This document shows, piece by piece, positions 7,405 through 17,702 of a stretch of 64,000 bases of DNA (position 1 is the first letter of the stretch; each line of letters starts with the position of its first letter). The position numbers and the translations under genes are program-made. The stretch is from Burkholderia lata (GTDB lineage: Bacteria; Pseudomonadota; Gammaproteobacteria; Burkholderiales; Burkholderiaceae). Under the pieces are notes generated by a model. It was not told where the DNA came from and ran no database searches. It saw only the letters and a program-made list of their open reading frames with translations. The stretch is taken from the NCBI RefSeq assembly GCF_000012945.1, contig NC_007510.1, forward strand, positions 1,612,001 through 1,676,000. Reading direction: 5' to 3'.

Positions 7405-9171
7405 TTGACAGATATCCACGATATTGAATCGTCCGCGCCTGCCGTGCAGGCAGCGCGTGCCGACGATGCACCGGAGCAGGGCGCTTCGGCCGAGGGTGGC
7501 GACGAGCGTCCCCGCCGCGGTCTGCGGCGAGGCCCGCGCAGCCTGATCGCGCGGCGTCGCGCGGCGGCCAAGTCGAAGGGCGCCGAAGGCGAGCCGCAGG
7601 GCGGCGAAGGCGCTGACGCGCAGCCGGCCGAAGCCGCCGAAGCGCAGCAGCCGACGCGTGCGCCGCGCAAGGAAGGTGCGGCCAAGGGTGCTCGCAAGCC
7701 GGCCGCCAAGCGCGAAGGCGCGGCCAAGGCCCCGGGCGGCCAAGGCGGCCAGAGTCGTCGCAGCAGCGCACCGAAGGCTGAAGGTGGTGCGGCAAAGGTG
7801 GAGGGCGATGCGTCCCAGGACGAACTGTTCGCCTACGTGACGTCGCCGGCATTCGACGCGGACAACTCCGCGGGCGGTAGCGGCGTGCGTGCGCCGATGC
7901 TGCGCCGCGGTCGCAGCCAGCCGGCGAACAAGCGCGTGCTGTCGCCGGACGACGACGCGCCGAAGCTTCACAAGGTGCTGGCGGAAGCGGGCATGGGCTC
8001 GCGCCGCGAAATGGAAGAGCTGATCGTCGCCGGCCGCGTGTCGGTGAACGGTGAGCCCGCGCACATCGGCCAGCGCATCATGCCGACCGACCAGGTGCGG
8101 ATCAACGGCAAGCCGGTCAAGCGCAAGCTGCCGAACAAGCCGCCGCGCGTGCTGCTGTACCACAAGCCGACGGGCGAGATCGTCAGCCATGCGGATCCGG
8201 AAGGTCGTCCGTCGGTGTTCGACCGCCTGCCGCCGATGAAGACGGCGAAATGGCTCGCGGTGGGGCGCCTCGATTTCAATACCGAAGGTCTGCTGATGCT
8301 GACGACTTCGGGCGACCTCGCAAACCGCTTCATGCATCCGCGCTACAGCGTCGAGCGCGAGTACGCGGTGCGCGTCGTCGGCGAACTGGCCGAAGGCATG
8401 CGGCAGAAGCTGCTGCACGGCGTCGAGCTCGATGACGGCCCGGCGAACTTCCTGCGCATCCGCGACGGCGGCGGCGAAGGCACGAACCACTGGTATCACG
8501 TTGCGCTGGCCGAAGGCCGCAACCGCGAAGTGCGCCGGATGTTCGAGGCGGTCGGCCTGATGGTGAGCCGCCTGATCCGTACGCGTCACGGCCCGATTCC
8601 GCTGCCGCGCGGCCTGAAGCGCGGTCGCTGGGAGGAGCTCGACGACACGCAGGTGCGCAAGCTGATGGCGACCGTCGGCCTGAAGGCGCCGTCCGAGGAG
8701 AAGGGCAAGCGCGGCGGTACCGGCCAGGCCGAGCGTCGCCAGCCCGATCCGATGCAGACGTCGATGGGCTTCATCGGCCGTGAGCCGGTGCTGACGGCGC
8801 ACGGGCAGCTGGATCAGCCGCGTCGTGGCAGTGGTCGTCGCGGCGGGCCGGGTCTGCCGGGTCTGAGCGGCTACGGCAGCCTGCCGGTCGCGCCGTCGGG
8901 CTTTGGCAATCGCGCTGGCGGCGGCCGGGATGGCAACCGTGCGGGCGGAGGCGGGCGCGACGGCAATCGCGCCGGCGGTGGCCGTGGCGATGTCGACGGC
9001 AACCGCGCGTCGTACGGCGCAGGCCCCAAGCGTGATGGCGCGGGCCCCAAGCGCGGCGGCAGCAAGGGCGGTAATCGCAACCCGAACGGCAATCGTGCCG
9101 AGGGCGCCGGTAACAGCGGCGGCCCGCGCGGTGGTCAGCGTCCGCAGCGCAGTCGCACGCGCAGCCGCTGA
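7405..9171 (+). CDS. rluB: 23S rRNA pseudouridine synthase with long N- and C-terminal tails, 588 aa
   Basis: RsuA/RluB-family enzyme that isomerises a uridine (U2605 in E. coli) of 23S rRNA. Residues 1-180 are a basic Ala/Lys/Arg/Gly-rich extension. The S4 RNA-binding domain is at about 185-232 ([18 protein letters not shown]). The catalytic domain is at about 245-420, with the nucleophile Asp290 in [13 protein letters not shown] and the later [11 protein letters not shown] block. Residues from about 430 are a Gly/Arg/Asn tail with [13 protein letters not shown] repeats. The start is TTG at 7405, preceded by GAGG at 7396-7399; no nearby ATG is in frame. The tails roughly double the usual length of 290 or so residues. 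It follows scpB. Confidence 0.9.
   Translation: MTDIHDIESSAPAVQAARADDAPEQGASAEGGDERPRRGLRRGPRSLIARRRAAAKSKGAEGEPQGGEGADAQPAEAAEAQQPTRAPRKEGAAKGARKPAAKREGAAKAPGGQGGQSRRSSAPKAEGGAAKVEGDASQDELFAYVTSPAFDADNSAGGSGVRAPMLRRGRSQPANKRVLSPDDDAPKLHKVLAEAGMGSRREMEELIVAGRVSVNGEPAHIGQRIMPTDQVRINGKPVKRKLPNKPPRVLLYHKPTGEIVSHADPEGRPSVFDRLPPMKTAKWLAVGRLDFNTEGLLMLTTSGDLANRFMHPRYSVEREYAVRVVGELAEGMRQKLLHGVELDDGPANFLRIRDGGGEGTNHWYHVALAEGRNREVRRMFEAVGLMVSRLIRTRHGPIPLPRGLKRGRWEELDDTQVRKLMATVGLKAPSEEKGKRGGTGQAERRQPDPMQTSMGFIGREPVLTAHGQLDQPRRGSGRRGGPGLPGLSGYGSLPVAPSGFGNRAGGGRDGNRAGGGGRDGNRAGGGRGDVDGNRASYGAGPKRDGAGPKRGGSKGGNRNPNGNRAEGAGNSGGPRGGQRPQRSRTRSR
8905..9010 (+). repeat. Coding tandem repeats in the rluB tail
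   Basis: About four imperfect copies of a 9- to 10-residue unit of the type GGGRDGNRA (roughly 27-30 nt each). They encode an RGG-like, arginine/asparagine-rich tail that would suit nonspecific RNA binding. Confidence 0.6.
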
Positions 9172-9408
9172 GCATTCAGGCGAGCGGCGCAAGGCCTCCG
9201 GCGTGCCGGCCGAATCGGCATCCGGCTGGCCTTGTCGGCGCCGGGCATTGCATTTATTGCTTTCGACTGTATATATGTCACGTGCCGCTAAAAGGCCGCT
9301 GGCATAACCGATCTCCGGCGCGTCACGATGGCGCCCGTTGATCGAGCAGCCCGATTTCGCATTTTTGGGCCCGTAAAGGCAGACGACACGCTGCTTTTAC
9401 CGGCTGGC
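9172..9408. other. Intergenic DNA after rluB
   Basis: No gene seen. CAAGGCC and GGCCTTG near 9190-9230 could pair around a GC-rich interior, but no T-run follows, so this is at best a weak terminator for rluB. Confidence 0.35.
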
Positions 9409-9437
9409 TTGGCGTTTGCGCCAAAAATCGCTATAAT
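9409..9437 (+). promoter_or_regulatory. Sigma70 promoter for the rimP-nusA-infB operon
   Basis: -35 TTGGCG (9409-9414), exactly 17 bp spacer, perfect -10 TATAAT (9432-9437). This is the best promoter match in the window. Transcription would start near 9444, giving a leader of about 180 nt before rimP. Confidence 0.8.
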
Positions 9438-9497
9438 CGCGGAGTCGCTGGGCGTACGGATTCAATGTGCGGCTCAGGTGCGACCACCAGTAAGAAG

Positions 9498-9522
9498 ATG
9501 GGCGTTCCGCCCATTTTTTTTT
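9498..9522 (+). terminator. Leader terminator (putative attenuator) upstream of rimP
   Basis: A 7-bp stem, ATGGGCG (9498-9504) with CGCCCAT (9508-9514), loop TTC, running into nine T (9514-9522). It lies about 55 nt after the predicted transcription start and about 100 nt before rimP, so it would stop most transcripts unless read through. Confidence 0.75.
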
Positions 9523-9624
9523 GCTGAAACGGTTAGGCATCTCGGGTAGCGCTTCCTGCGCCGGCTAAGGCGCGCGCCCGCGGGTGAATCGCGAGCGGCG
9601 GGCGCGAACACCTGAGAGGACACA

Positions 9625-10083
9625 GTGCAACTGACGGAACTGATAGAAACCACGGTCACCGGGCTCGGCTACGAGCTGGTGGATCTCGAGCGCACCGGGC
9701 GCGGCATGCTTTGCATCTATATCGATCAGCCTGCCGGCATCTCGCTCGAAGATTGCGAAAAGGTCACGCGTCAGCTCCAGCACGTCTTGACGGTCGAAAA
9801 CATCGATTACGAACGGCTCGAAGTCTCGTCCCCGGGGCTCGACCGCCCGTTGAAGAAGCTGGCCGACTTCGAGCGCTTCGCTGGCAGCGAAGTTTCCGTG
9901 ACCTTGAAAAAGCCGCTGGACGGGCGCAAGACGTACCGGGGCATTCTGCACGCGCCGAATGGCGAAACGATCGGTTTGGAATTTGAGGGGAAGAAGGGCG
10001 AGGCAGCCATGCTGGATTTCACGCTGGCCGATATCGATAAAGCCCGCCTGATTCCGCAAGTTGACTTTAGGAGCCGCAAATAA
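9625..10083 (+). CDS. rimP: Ribosome maturation factor RimP, 152 aa
   Basis: RimP helps late assembly of the 30S subunit. The sequence has the family blocks [17 protein letters not shown], the [19 protein letters not shown] segment, and [20 protein letters not shown], followed by an SH3-like C-terminal domain. Length is normal. Start GTG at 9625 with GAGAGGA six to eight bases before. The stop overlaps the nusA start (TAATG), so translation is coupled. First gene of the rimP-nusA-infB-rbfA-truB operon. Confidence 0.95.
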   Translation: MQLTELIETTVTGLGYELVDLERTGRGMLCIYIDQPAGISLEDCEKVTRQLQHVLTVENIDYERLEVSSPGLDRPLKKLADFERFAGSEVSVTLKKPLDGRKTYRGILHAPNGETIGLEFEGKKGEAAMLDFTLADIDKARLIPQVDFRSRK

Positions 10084-11558
10084 TGAGTCGCGAAGTGTTG
10101 ATGCTGGTGGATGCGCTGGCGCGCGAGAAAAACGTCGACAAGGATGTGGTGCTGGGCGCCCTCGAGGCTGCGCTCGCGTCTGCTTCCAAGAAGCTGTTCG
10201 ACGAAGGCGCCGAAATCCGCGTCCATATCGATCGCGAAAGCGGCGAGCACGAAACCTTCCGTCGCTGGCTCGTCGTGCCCGACGAGGCAGGCTTGCAGGA
10301 GCCGGATCGCGAGATCCTGCTGTTCGAAGCACGTGACCAGAATCCCGACGTCGAAGTCGGCGAGTATGTCGAGGAACCCGTTCCGTCGATCGAGTTCGGC
10401 CGCATCGGCGCGCAGGCCGCGAAGCAGGTGATCCTGCAGAAGGTGCGCGACGCAGAGCGCGAGCAGATCCTGAACGATTACCTCGAGCGTGGCGAAAAGA
10501 TCATGACGGGTACGGTGAAGCGCCTCGACAAGGGCAACTTCATCGTCGAATCCGGCCGTGTCGAGGCGCTGCTGCGCCGCGATCAGCTGATCCCGAAGGA
10601 AAACCTGCGCGTGGGCGACCGCGTGCGCGCGTATATCGCGAAGGTCGACCGCACCGCGCGCGGCCCGCAGATCGAGCTGTCGCGTACGGCGCCCGAATTC
10701 CTGATGAAGCTGTTCGAGATGGAAGTGCCGGAAATCGAGCAGGGCCTGCTCGAGATCAAGGCGGCTGCCCGCGACCCGGGCGTGCGCGCGAAGATCGGCG
10801 TCATCGCGTACGACAAGCGGATCGATCCGATCGGCACCTGCGTCGGCATCCGCGGTTCCCGTGTGCAGGCCGTGCGCAACGAGCTCGGTGGCGAAAATAT
10901 CGACATCGTGCTATGGTCGGAGGATCCCGCCCAGTTCGTGATCGGCGCGCTCGCGCCGGCAGCTGTCCAGTCGATTGTCGTCGATGAAGAAAAGCACTCG
11001 ATGGACGTCGTCGTCGACGAGAACGAGCTGGCTGTCGCGATTGGCCGCAGTGGTCAGAACGTTCGCCTTGCAGGTGAGCTGACCGGCTGGCAGATCAACA
11101 TCATGACGCCGGATGAATCCGCCCTGAAGCAGGGTGAAGAGCGCGACCGTCTGCGTGCGCTGTTCATGGCGCGTCTCGACGTCGACGAAGAAGTTGCCGA
11201 CATCCTGATCGACGAAGGCTTCACGAGCCTGGAAGAAATCGCGTACGTGCCGCTCAACGAAATGCTCGAAATCGAGGCATTCGACGAGGACACCGTACAC
11301 GAACTGCGCAACCGCGCACGCGACGCGCTGTTGACGATGGCTATCGCGAACGAAGAAAAGGTCGAGAACGCAGCGCTGGATCTCAAGAGCCTCGACGGCA
11401 TCACGCCGGAGTTGCTCGCGAAGCTGGCCGAACACGGCGTGCAGACGCGCGACGATCTCGCCGAGCTGGCTGTAGATGAACTGGTCGACTTGACCGGGAT
11501 GGAAGAGGATGCCGCTAAGGCGTTGATCATGAAAGCACGTGAACACTGGTTCCAGTGA
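10083..11558 (+). CDS. nusA: Transcription termination/antitermination protein NusA, 491 aa
   Basis: NusA binds RNA polymerase and nascent RNA and controls pausing, termination and antitermination. The N-terminal RNAP-binding domain (1-130) begins [19 protein letters not shown]. The S1 domain starts near residue 141 ([15 protein letters not shown]). Two KH domains follow ([19 protein letters not shown] near 260, and [18 protein letters not shown] near 320). The C-terminal acidic repeats of the proteobacterial type occupy about 360-491 ([29 protein letters not shown]). It starts within the rimP stop codon. In other bacteria the operon is feedback-controlled by NusA, which fits the upstream leader terminator. 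Confidence 0.97.
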   Translation: MSREVLMLVDALAREKNVDKDVVLGALEAALASASKKLFDEGAEIRVHIDRESGEHETFRRWLVVPDEAGLQEPDREILLFEARDQNPDVEVGEYVEEPVPSIEFGRIGAQAAKQVILQKVRDAEREQILNDYLERGEKIMTGTVKRLDKGNFIVESGRVEALLRRDQLIPKENLRVGDRVRAYIAKVDRTARGPQIELSRTAPEFLMKLFEMEVPEIEQGLLEIKAAARDPGVRAKIGVIAYDKRIDPIGTCVGIRGSRVQAVRNELGGENIDIVLWSEDPAQFVIGALAPAAVQSIVVDEEKHSMDVVVDENELAVAIGRSGQNVRLAGELTGWQINIMTPDESALKQGEERDRLRALFMARLDVDEEVADILIDEGFTSLEEIAYVPLNEMLEIEAFDEDTVHELRNRARDALLTMAIANEEKVENAALDLKSLDGITPELLAKLAEHGVQTRDDLAELAVDELVDLTGMEEDAAKALIMKAREHWFQ

Positions 11559-11649
11559 GAAATGACCATGGCGCACTGATTTGATGGCGGCCGTATGGCC
11601 TGACCCGATGCTAACCGCAAGGAATCGGTCCTTGCACTAAGAGGAATGA

Positions 11650-14568
11650 ATGGCGAGTAACAACGTAGCCCAATTTGCCGCGGAACTGAAAATGCCTGCT
11701 GGTGTGCTGCTCGAACAGCTGCAGGCAGCGGGCGTCCAGAAAGCGAGTGAAGACGATGCGCTGTCCGAAACGGACAAGGCGCGTCTGCTCGATCATTTGC
11801 GCAAGTCGCACGGCGCAACCGACGGCGACAAGCGCAAGATCACGCTGACCCGCAAGCATACGTCGGAGATCAAGCAATCTGACGCGACGGGCAAGGCTCG
11901 CACCATTCAGGTCGAGGTCCGCAAGAAGCGTACGTTCGTCAAGCGCGACGACGTGAGCGAGGGTGCGGAACAGGGTCAGGCGCAGGTCGCCGAAGCGGAC
12001 GACGATGCAGAACTGAAGCGTCGCGAAGAAGAGGCGCGCCGCGAGGCCGATCTGCTCGAGAAGCAGGCGCAGGAACTGCGCGAGCGTCAGGAACGCCTCG
12101 AGCGCGAGGAAGCAGAGCGCCGCGCCCGCGAGGAAGCGGCTGAAGCCGAGCGTCGTCGCGCCGAAGAAGAAGCGGCGGCGAAGCGTGTCGCGGCTGAAGC
12201 TGCGGCGGCACAGCAGCAGGCAGCCGCACAGCAAGCCGCTGCAGCCGAGCAGCAGGAAGCGGCGAGCACGCAGTCCGCGCAGGACGAAGCACGCGCAGCT
12301 GCCGAACGTGCGGCTCAGCGCGAAGCGGCGAAGAAGGCTGAAGACGCTGCCCGCGAGGCGGCGGACAAGGCGCGCGCCGAGCAGGAAGAGATCAGCAAGC
12401 GTCGTGCGGCGGCAGAAGCCGAAGCGCGTGCGATTCGCGAAATGATGAACACGCCGCGCAAGGCCGTGGTCAAGGCAGTCGAGCCGCCGAAGCCGGTCGA
12501 GCCGCCGAAGCCGGCCGAAGCGAAGGGCACGCTGCACAAGCCGGCAAAGCCGGAAGGTGCGCAGGCGCGTCCGGCCGTGAAGAAGCCGGCCGGTGCTGCA
12601 GCGCCGGCTACGACTGCGCCGGCAGGCGCGGGCGACCGCAACAAGAAGCCGGGCGCAGGCAAGGGCGGCTGGCAGGACGACGCGTCGAAGCGTCGCGGTA
12701 TCAAGACGCGCGGCGATTCGAGCGGCGGCGTCGACCGCGGCTGGCGCGGCGGCCCGAAGGGTCGCGGCCGTCACCAGGACAGCTCGACGTTCCAGGCGCC
12801 GACCGAACCGATCGTCCGCGAAGTGCACGTGCCGGAAACCGTGTCGGTTGCCGACCTCGCGCACAAGATGTCGGTCAAGGCCTCTGAAGTCATCAAGGTG
12901 ATGATGAAGATGGGCCAGATGGTCACGATCAACCAGGTGCTGGACCAGGAAACGGCGATGATCATCGTCGAGGAACTGGGCCACCGCGCGGTTGCCGCGA
13001 AGCTGGACGATCCGGAAGCGCTGCTCGTCGAAGGCGAAACGGGTACCGATGCGGAGCAACTGCCGCGTCCGCCGGTCGTCACGGTCATGGGTCACGTCGA
13101 CCACGGCAAGACCTCGCTGCTCGACCACATCCGCCGCGCGAAGGTTGCCGCTGGCGAAGCGGGCGGCATTACGCAGCACATCGGCGCTTATCACGTCGAC
13201 ACGCCGCGTGGCGTCATCACGTTCCTCGATACGCCGGGTCACGAAGCGTTCACGGCAATGCGTGCACGCGGCGCGAAGGCGACCGACATCGTCGTGCTGG
13301 TGGTGGCGGCCGACGACGGCGTGATGCCGCAGACGAAGGAAGCAATTGCCCACGCGAAGGCGGGTGGCGTGCCGATCGTCGTCGCGATCAACAAGATCGA
13401 CAAGCCGGACGCGAATCTCGATCGCGTCAAGCAGGAACTGGTCGCGGAAGGCGTCGTGCCGGAAGAGTACGGCGGCGATTCGCCGTTCGTGCCGGTTTCG
13501 GCGAAGACGGGCGCGGGTATCGACGATCTGCTCGAGAACGTGCTGCTGCAAGCCGAAGTGCTGGAACTGAAGGCACCGGTCGAGGCGCCGGCCAAGGGCA
13601 TCGTGATCGAAGCGAAGCTCGACAAGGGCAAGGGCCCGGTCGCAACGATCCTGGTGCAGGCCGGTACGCTGAACCGAGGCGACATCGTGCTGGCAGGTAC
13701 GGCCTACGGCCGCGTGCGTGCGATGCTCGACGAAAACGGCAAGCCGACGAAGGAAGCCGGCCCGTCGATCCCGGTCGAAATCCAGGGTCTGTCGGAAGTG
13801 CCGGGTGCGGGCGAAGAAGTGATCGTGCTGCCGGACGAGCGCAAGGCGCGTGAAATCGCACTGTTCCGTCAGGGCAAGTTCCGCGACGTCAAGCTTGCGA
13901 AGCAGCAGGCTGCGAAGCTGGAGAGCATGCTCGAGCAGATGGGCGAAGGCGAAGTGCAGAACCTGCCGCTCATCATCAAGGCCGACGTGCAGGGCTCGCA
14001 GGAAGCACTCGTGCAGTCGCTGCTCAAGCTGTCGACCGACGAAGTGCGCGTACAGATCGTGCACAGCGCGGTGGGTGGCATCAGCGAAAACGACGTCAAC
14101 CTCGCAACGGCATCGAAGGCGGTCATCATCGGCTTCAACACGCGTGCAGATGCACAGGCGCGCAAGCTGGCCGAGTCGAACGGCATCGACATCCGTTACT
14201 ACAACATCATCTATGACGCAGTGGATGAGGTGAAGGCGGCGATGTCGGGCATGCTGGCACCGGAGAAGCGCGAAGTCATCACCGGCATGGTCGAGGTGCG
14301 CCAGGTCTTCAAGGTACCGAAGATCGGTGCAGTCGCCGGCTGTATGGTGACGGACGGTATCGTCAAGCGCTCGTCGTCGGTGCGCGTGCTGCGCAACAAC
14401 GTCGTGATCTTCACGGGCGAACTCGAATCGCTGAAGCGCTTCAAGGACGACGTGAAGGAAGTGAAGCAGGGCTTCGAGTGCGGTATGTCGGTGAAGAACT
14501 TCAACGACATCGTCGAAGGCGACCAGTTCGAAGTCTTCGAAGTGACCGAAGTCGCGCGTACGCTGTAA
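11650..14568 (+). CDS. infB: Translation initiation factor IF-2, 972 aa
   Basis: IF-2 is the GTPase that brings initiator tRNA to the 30S subunit and promotes subunit joining. A short IF2 N-terminal domain (1-55) is followed by a long Glu/Arg/Ala-rich helical linker (about 120-270) and a Lys/Pro/Gly-rich region. A second IF2_N domain lies near 390-445. The G domain starts at about 480 with [21 protein letters not shown] and NKIDKPDA, followed by domains II-IV. GAGGA lies five bases before the ATG. The gap from nusA is 91 bp with no terminator. Confidence 0.97.
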   Translation: MASNNVAQFAAELKMPAGVLLEQLQAAGVQKASEDDALSETDKARLLDHLRKSHGATDGDKRKITLTRKHTSEIKQSDATGKARTIQVEVRKKRTFVKRDDVSEGAEQGQAQVAEADDDAELKRREEEARREADLLEKQAQELRERQERLEREEAERRAREEAAEAERRRAEEEAAAKRVAAEAAAAQQQAAAQQAAAAEQQEAASTQSAQDEARAAAERAAQREAAKKAEDAAREAADKARAEQEEISKRRAAAEAEARAIREMMNTPRKAVVKAVEPPKPVEPPKPAEAKGTLHKPAKPEGAQARPAVKKPAGAAAPATTAPAGAGDRNKKPGAGKGGWQDDASKRRGIKTRGDSSGGVDRGWRGGPKGRGRHQDSSTFQAPTEPIVREVHVPETVSVADLAHKMSVKASEVIKVMMKMGQMVTINQVLDQETAMIIVEELGHRAVAAKLDDPEALLVEGETGTDAEQLPRPPVVTVMGHVDHGKTSLLDHIRRAKVAAGEAGGITQHIGAYHVDTPRGVITFLDTPGHEAFTAMRARGAKATDIVVLVVAADDGVMPQTKEAIAHAKAGGVPIVVAINKIDKPDANLDRVKQELVAEGVVPEEYGGDSPFVPVSAKTGAGIDDLLENVLLQAEVLELKAPVEAPAKGIVIEAKLDKGKGPVATILVQAGTLNRGDIVLAGTAYGRVRAMLDENGKPTKEAGPSIPVEIQGLSEVPGAGEEVIVLPDERKAREIALFRQGKFRDVKLAKQQAAKLESMLEQMGEGEVQNLPLIIKADVQGSQEALVQSLLKLSTDEVRVQIVHSAVGGISENDVNLATASKAVIIGFNTRADAQARKLAESNGIDIRYYNIIYDAVDEVKAAMSGMLAPEKREVITGMVEVRQVFKVPKIGAVAGCMVTDGIVKRSSSVRVLRNNVVIFTGELESLKRFKDDVKEVKQGFECGMSVKNFNDIVEGDQFEVFEVTEVARTL

Positions 14569-14587
14569 CCCTCGCGCATCGGCTCAT

Positions 14588-14617
14588 GGGCGGGGCAGGC
14601 TTGGGCCTGTCCCGCCC
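14588..14617 (+). terminator. Strong stem-loop between infB and rbfA
   Basis: A 13-bp stem (14588-14600 with 14605-14617, one G-U pair, loop TTGG), followed only by ATTTTC. It could be a partial terminator or mRNA-stabilising hairpin rather than an operon end, because rbfA and truB normally belong to this operon. Confidence 0.6.
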
Positions 14618-14682
14618 ATTTTCATGGTGGCGTGCCAACACTGGCCGCCGCTTTATCCTGATAAACGGATCACGGATCGATC

Positions 14683-15081
14683 ATGTCCAGGAAACGTACT
14701 TCCCCCAATCGCAACGTACAGATTGCTGACCAGATTCAGCGCGATCTGTCCGAACTCATCATGCGCGAGGTCAAGGACCCGCGCATCGGCATCGTGACCA
14801 TTCAGAGCGTGGAACTCACGCCGGATTACGCACATGCGAAGGTCTACTTCACCGCGTTGACCGGCGATCCGGCCAAGACGCAGGAAGCGCTGAACCACGC
14901 GTCGGGTCACTTGCACAACCTGTTGTTCAAGCGCCTGCACATTCATACGGTGCCGACGCTGCATTTCCACTACGACCAGACGATCGAGAAGGCCGTGGAA
15001 ATGTCGCGCCTGATCAAGGAAGCGAACTCGACGCGCGCGAAGGACGACGACGAGGCCGATGCGGCCGCCAAGGACGACTGA
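14683..15081 (+). CDS. rbfA: 30S ribosome-binding factor A, 132 aa
   Basis: RbfA is a cold-shock-associated factor for 16S 5'-end maturation and 30S assembly. The KH-type fold is recognisable: [48 protein letters not shown] and the final [18 protein letters not shown]. An acidic and Ala/Asp-rich tail ([12 protein letters not shown]) follows. It lies 13 bp upstream of truB. Confidence 0.95.
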   Translation: MSRKRTSPNRNVQIADQIQRDLSELIMREVKDPRIGIVTIQSVELTPDYAHAKVYFTALTGDPAKTQEALNHASGHLHNLLFKRLHIHTVPTLHFHYDQTIEKAVEMSRLIKEANSTRAKDDDEADAAAKDD

Positions 15082-15094
15082 GCTCGACCGGCCT

Positions 15095-16027
15095 ATGACG
15101 ACTGCAGCATCCCAACGTCCGCGCGTGCCCCGGCGCCTGCTGGACGGTGTCCTCCTGCTCGACAAGCCGGTCGGCCTGTCGAGCAACGACGCGCTGATTC
15201 GCGCGAAGCGTCTGCTGCTCGCGAAGAAAGCCGGTCACACCGGCACGCTCGATCCGCTGGCTTCGGGCCTGCTGCCGCTGTGCTTCGGCGAGGCGACGAA
15301 GTTCTCGCAGGATCTGCTCGAAGCGGACAAGACCTACGAAGCGACGATGCGTCTCGGCCAGCGTACGGCCACCGGCGACGCGGAAGGCGAGGTGATCGAC
15401 ACGCGGCCGGTCGAATGCGACCGCGCAGCGGTGGAAGCCGCGCTCGTGCGCTTCACCGGCGAGATCGTGCAGGTGCCACCGATGTATTCGGCGCTCAAGC
15501 GCGATGGCAAGCCGCTGTACGAATATGCGCGCGCGGGGCAAACCGTCGAGCGCGAGGGCCGCAACGTGACGATCCTCGCTCTCGCGTTGCTCGCATGCGA
15601 CTTGCCTGACGTGACGTTTCGCGTGACCTGCAGCAAGGGCACGTATGTGCGCACGCTGGCGGAGGATATCGGCGAGGCACTCGGTTGCGGTGCGCACCTG
15701 ACGATGCTGCGTCGCACGGGTGTTGGTGCGCTGACGCTCGAGCATGCGGTGACGCTCGATGCGCTGTCCGATGCCGACGACGCGTCGCGCGATGCGTGGC
15801 TCCAGCCGGTCGACGCGCTGCTGTCGACATTTCCGCTGGTTCGTCTCGATGAAACCAGCGCGAAGCGGTTCCTGCACGGCCAGCGTCTGCCGCTGTCGGC
15901 GCTCGACCCGATCGATGCGGCCGAAGGCGAGCGTGTGCGTGTATATGACGCGACTCGGCTGCTCGGCGTGGCTCGCAAGGCGAACGGCGTACTGGCGCCG
16001 GAACGGCTCGTCGTTACGGCGGCCTGA
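15095..16027 (+). CDS. truB: tRNA pseudouridine(55) synthase TruB, 310 aa
   Basis: Makes pseudouridine 55 in the T-loop of tRNAs. The nucleophile is Asp53 in GHTGTLDPLASGLLPLC; other family blocks are DKPVGLSSNDALI, KTYEATMRLG, VPPMYSALKRDG and CSKGTYVRTLAEDIG. I chose the ATG at 15095, 13 bp after rbfA. The frame is open 12 codons further upstream, but that would overlap rbfA with no support. A strong bidirectional terminator follows, so this ends the operon. Confidence 0.95.
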   Translation: MTTAASQRPRVPRRLLDGVLLLDKPVGLSSNDALIRAKRLLLAKKAGHTGTLDPLASGLLPLCFGEATKFSQDLLEADKTYEATMRLGQRTATGDAEGEVIDTRPVECDRAAVEAALVRFTGEIVQVPPMYSALKRDGKPLYEYARAGQTVEREGRNVTILALALLACDLPDVTFRVTCSKGTYVRTLAEDIGEALGCGAHLTMLRRTGVGALTLEHAVTLDALSDADDASRDAWLQPVDALLSTFPLVRLDETSAKRFLHGQRLPLSALDPIDAAEGERVRVYDATRLLGVARKANGVLAPERLVVTAA

Positions 16028-16060
16028 CACAGCCGCGCGAACGCGCTTCCGTCGAAATGA

Positions 16061-16093
16061 AAAAAGCCCGGTCGATGTCGACCGGGCTTTTTT
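16061..16093. terminator. Bidirectional terminator between truB and emrB
   Basis: A 10-bp perfect stem, GCCCGGTCGA (16066-16075) with TCGACCGGGC (16078-16087). It has a T-run at 16088-16093 and an A-run at 16061-16065, and serves the convergent truB and efflux operon. Confidence 0.9.
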
Positions 16094-16114
16094 GTTTGCG
16101 TTCAGGTTGCGTGT

Positions 16115-17674
16115 TCAGTGCGCAGCCGATGCCGCGGCACCTGCATCGCCACCACCGGAGCGCTCGGGCTTTGTGATCCAGATCAGCCCGATCAGCAGCA
16201 CGAAGATCGCCGCCGAGATGTAGAACAGATCGTTCACGCCGAGCTGCGCGGCCTGCTGCGTGGCCATGTTGTTGATCAGCCCGTGCGCCTGGTCCTGCGT
16301 CAGCCCGAGGTTGCCCATCTGCGTGACGGCCTGGTTGAACGTCGGGTTGTAGACGTTCGTCTGCTCGACCAGTTGCGCGTGATGGAAGTTGTTGCGATGG
16401 TCCCAGGCCGTCTGGAAGATCGACGTACCGATACCGCCGCACATGATCCGCACGAAGTTCGACAGGCCCGATGCCGCGGGGATGCGGTGGCCGGGCAGGC
16501 CGGACAGCGTGATCGACACCAGCGGGATGAAGAAGCCGGCCATCGCGATGCCCTGCACGAGCGTCGGCAGCGTCAGCGACCATTCGTCGACGCCCGTCGT
16601 GTAGCGCGAGCGCATCCAGAAGCACAGCGCAAACGTCAGGAACGACGCCGTCGAGATAAAGCGCGGATCGGTGCGCGGCAGATACTTCCCGGTGAGCGGC
16701 GACAGCAGGATGGCGAACAGCCCGACCGGCGCCATCACGAGACCGGCGTCGGTCGCGGTGTAGCCGATCTGCGTCTGCAGCCACAGCGGCAACAGCACGA
16801 GGTTGCCGAAGTACAGGCCATACCCGATCGACAGCGCAACCGTGCCGCCGGTGAAGTTCCGCATGCGGAACAGCGACAGGTCGACAACCGGATGCTCGGC
16901 GGTCAATTCCCAGATGACAAAGAACGCGAACGCAATGACGGCGGTCAGCGCGAGCACGATGATGGTCGTCGACGCGAACCAGTCGAGATCCTTGCCCTTG
17001 TCGAGCATGATCTGCAGCGAGCCGACCCAGATGACCAGCAGCGCGAGGCCTACGCCGTCGATCGGCGCGCGGCGCACGGCCGACTCCCGGTTGCGGTAGA
17101 TCGCCCACGTCGCGGCGGCGGCGGCGATGCCGACCGGGATGTTGACGTAGAAGATCCACGGCCACGAGTAGTTGTCCGAGATCCAGCCGCCGAGAATCGG
17201 GCCGGCAACGGGGGCAATCAGTGTCGTCATTGCCCATAGCGCGAGCGCCATGGGCGCTTTGGCGCGCGGATAGCTCGACAGCAGGAGCGCTTGCGACAGC
17301 GGAATCATCGGGCCCGCCACCGCGCCTTGCAGCACGCGTGACCCAAGCAGGAACGGCAGGTTGGGCGAGAGCCCGCACATCCACGACGAAATCACGAAGA
17401 GGATGATCGACGCGAGGAACAGGCGCACCTGCCCGAAGCGGTCAGTCAGCCAGCCGGTCAGCGGCACCGAGATTGCGTTCGCGACAGCGAACGACGTGAT
17501 GACCCACGTGCCCTGGTCGGACGACACGCCGAGGTCGCCCGAGATGGTCGGGATCGCGACGTTCGCGATGGACGTGTCGAGCACGTTCATGAACACCGCG
17601 AGCGATACCGCGATCGTCCCGATCACGAGTTGCCCGCCCTGCAAGGGCGGGTGAGAGACAGGAGCCTGTGCCAT
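16115..17674 (-). CDS. emrB: EmrB/QacA-type MFS drug exporter (DHA2 family), 519 aa
   Basis: Inner-membrane proton antiporter of a tripartite efflux system. About 14 transmembrane segments are expected, and the family signatures are visible: NVLDTSIANVAIPTISGDLG (motif D1 region), then GTWVITSFAVANAISVPLTG and the loop LTDRFGQVRLFL (motif A). A GPILGGWISDNYSWPWIF motif C follows (antiporter signature). Last gene of the leftward operon, 28 bp after emrA. Typical substrates are hydrophobic drugs or fatty acids; the specific substrate cannot be read from the sequence. Confidence 0.9.
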   Translation of the reverse strand: MAQAPVSHPPLQGGQLVIGTIAVSLAVFMNVLDTSIANVAIPTISGDLGVSSDQGTWVITSFAVANAISVPLTGWLTDRFGQVRLFLASIILFVISSWMCGLSPNLPFLLGSRVLQGAVAGPMIPLSQALLLSSYPRAKAPMALALWAMTTLIAPVAGPILGGWISDNYSWPWIFYVNIPVGIAAAAATWAIYRNRESAVRRAPIDGVGLALLVIWVGSLQIMLDKGKDLDWFASTTIIVLALTAVIAFAFFVIWELTAEHPVVDLSLFRMRNFTGGTVALSIGYGLYFGNLVLLPLWLQTQIGYTATDAGLVMAPVGLFAILLSPLTGKYLPRTDPRFISTASFLTFALCFWMRSRYTTGVDEWSLTLPTLVQGIAMAGFFIPLVSITLSGLPGHRIPAASGLSNFVRIMCGGIGTSIFQTAWDHRNNFHHAQLVEQTNVYNPTFNQAVTQMGNLGLTQDQAHGLINNMATQQAAQLGVNDLFYISAAIFVLLIGLIWITKPERSGGGDAGAAASAAH

Positions 17675-17702
17675 GTCGGTTGTTTTTCCGGAGTCGGAAC
17701 GG

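Noticed and set aside
6217..9192. A 991-codon open frame on the minus strand
   Set aside because: It is antisense to scpB and rluB, has the Arg/Ala composition of a high-GC shadow frame and matches no family.
11611..14064. An 817-codon open frame on the minus strand
   Set aside because: It is antisense to infB; the third-position GC of the opposite strand keeps it open.
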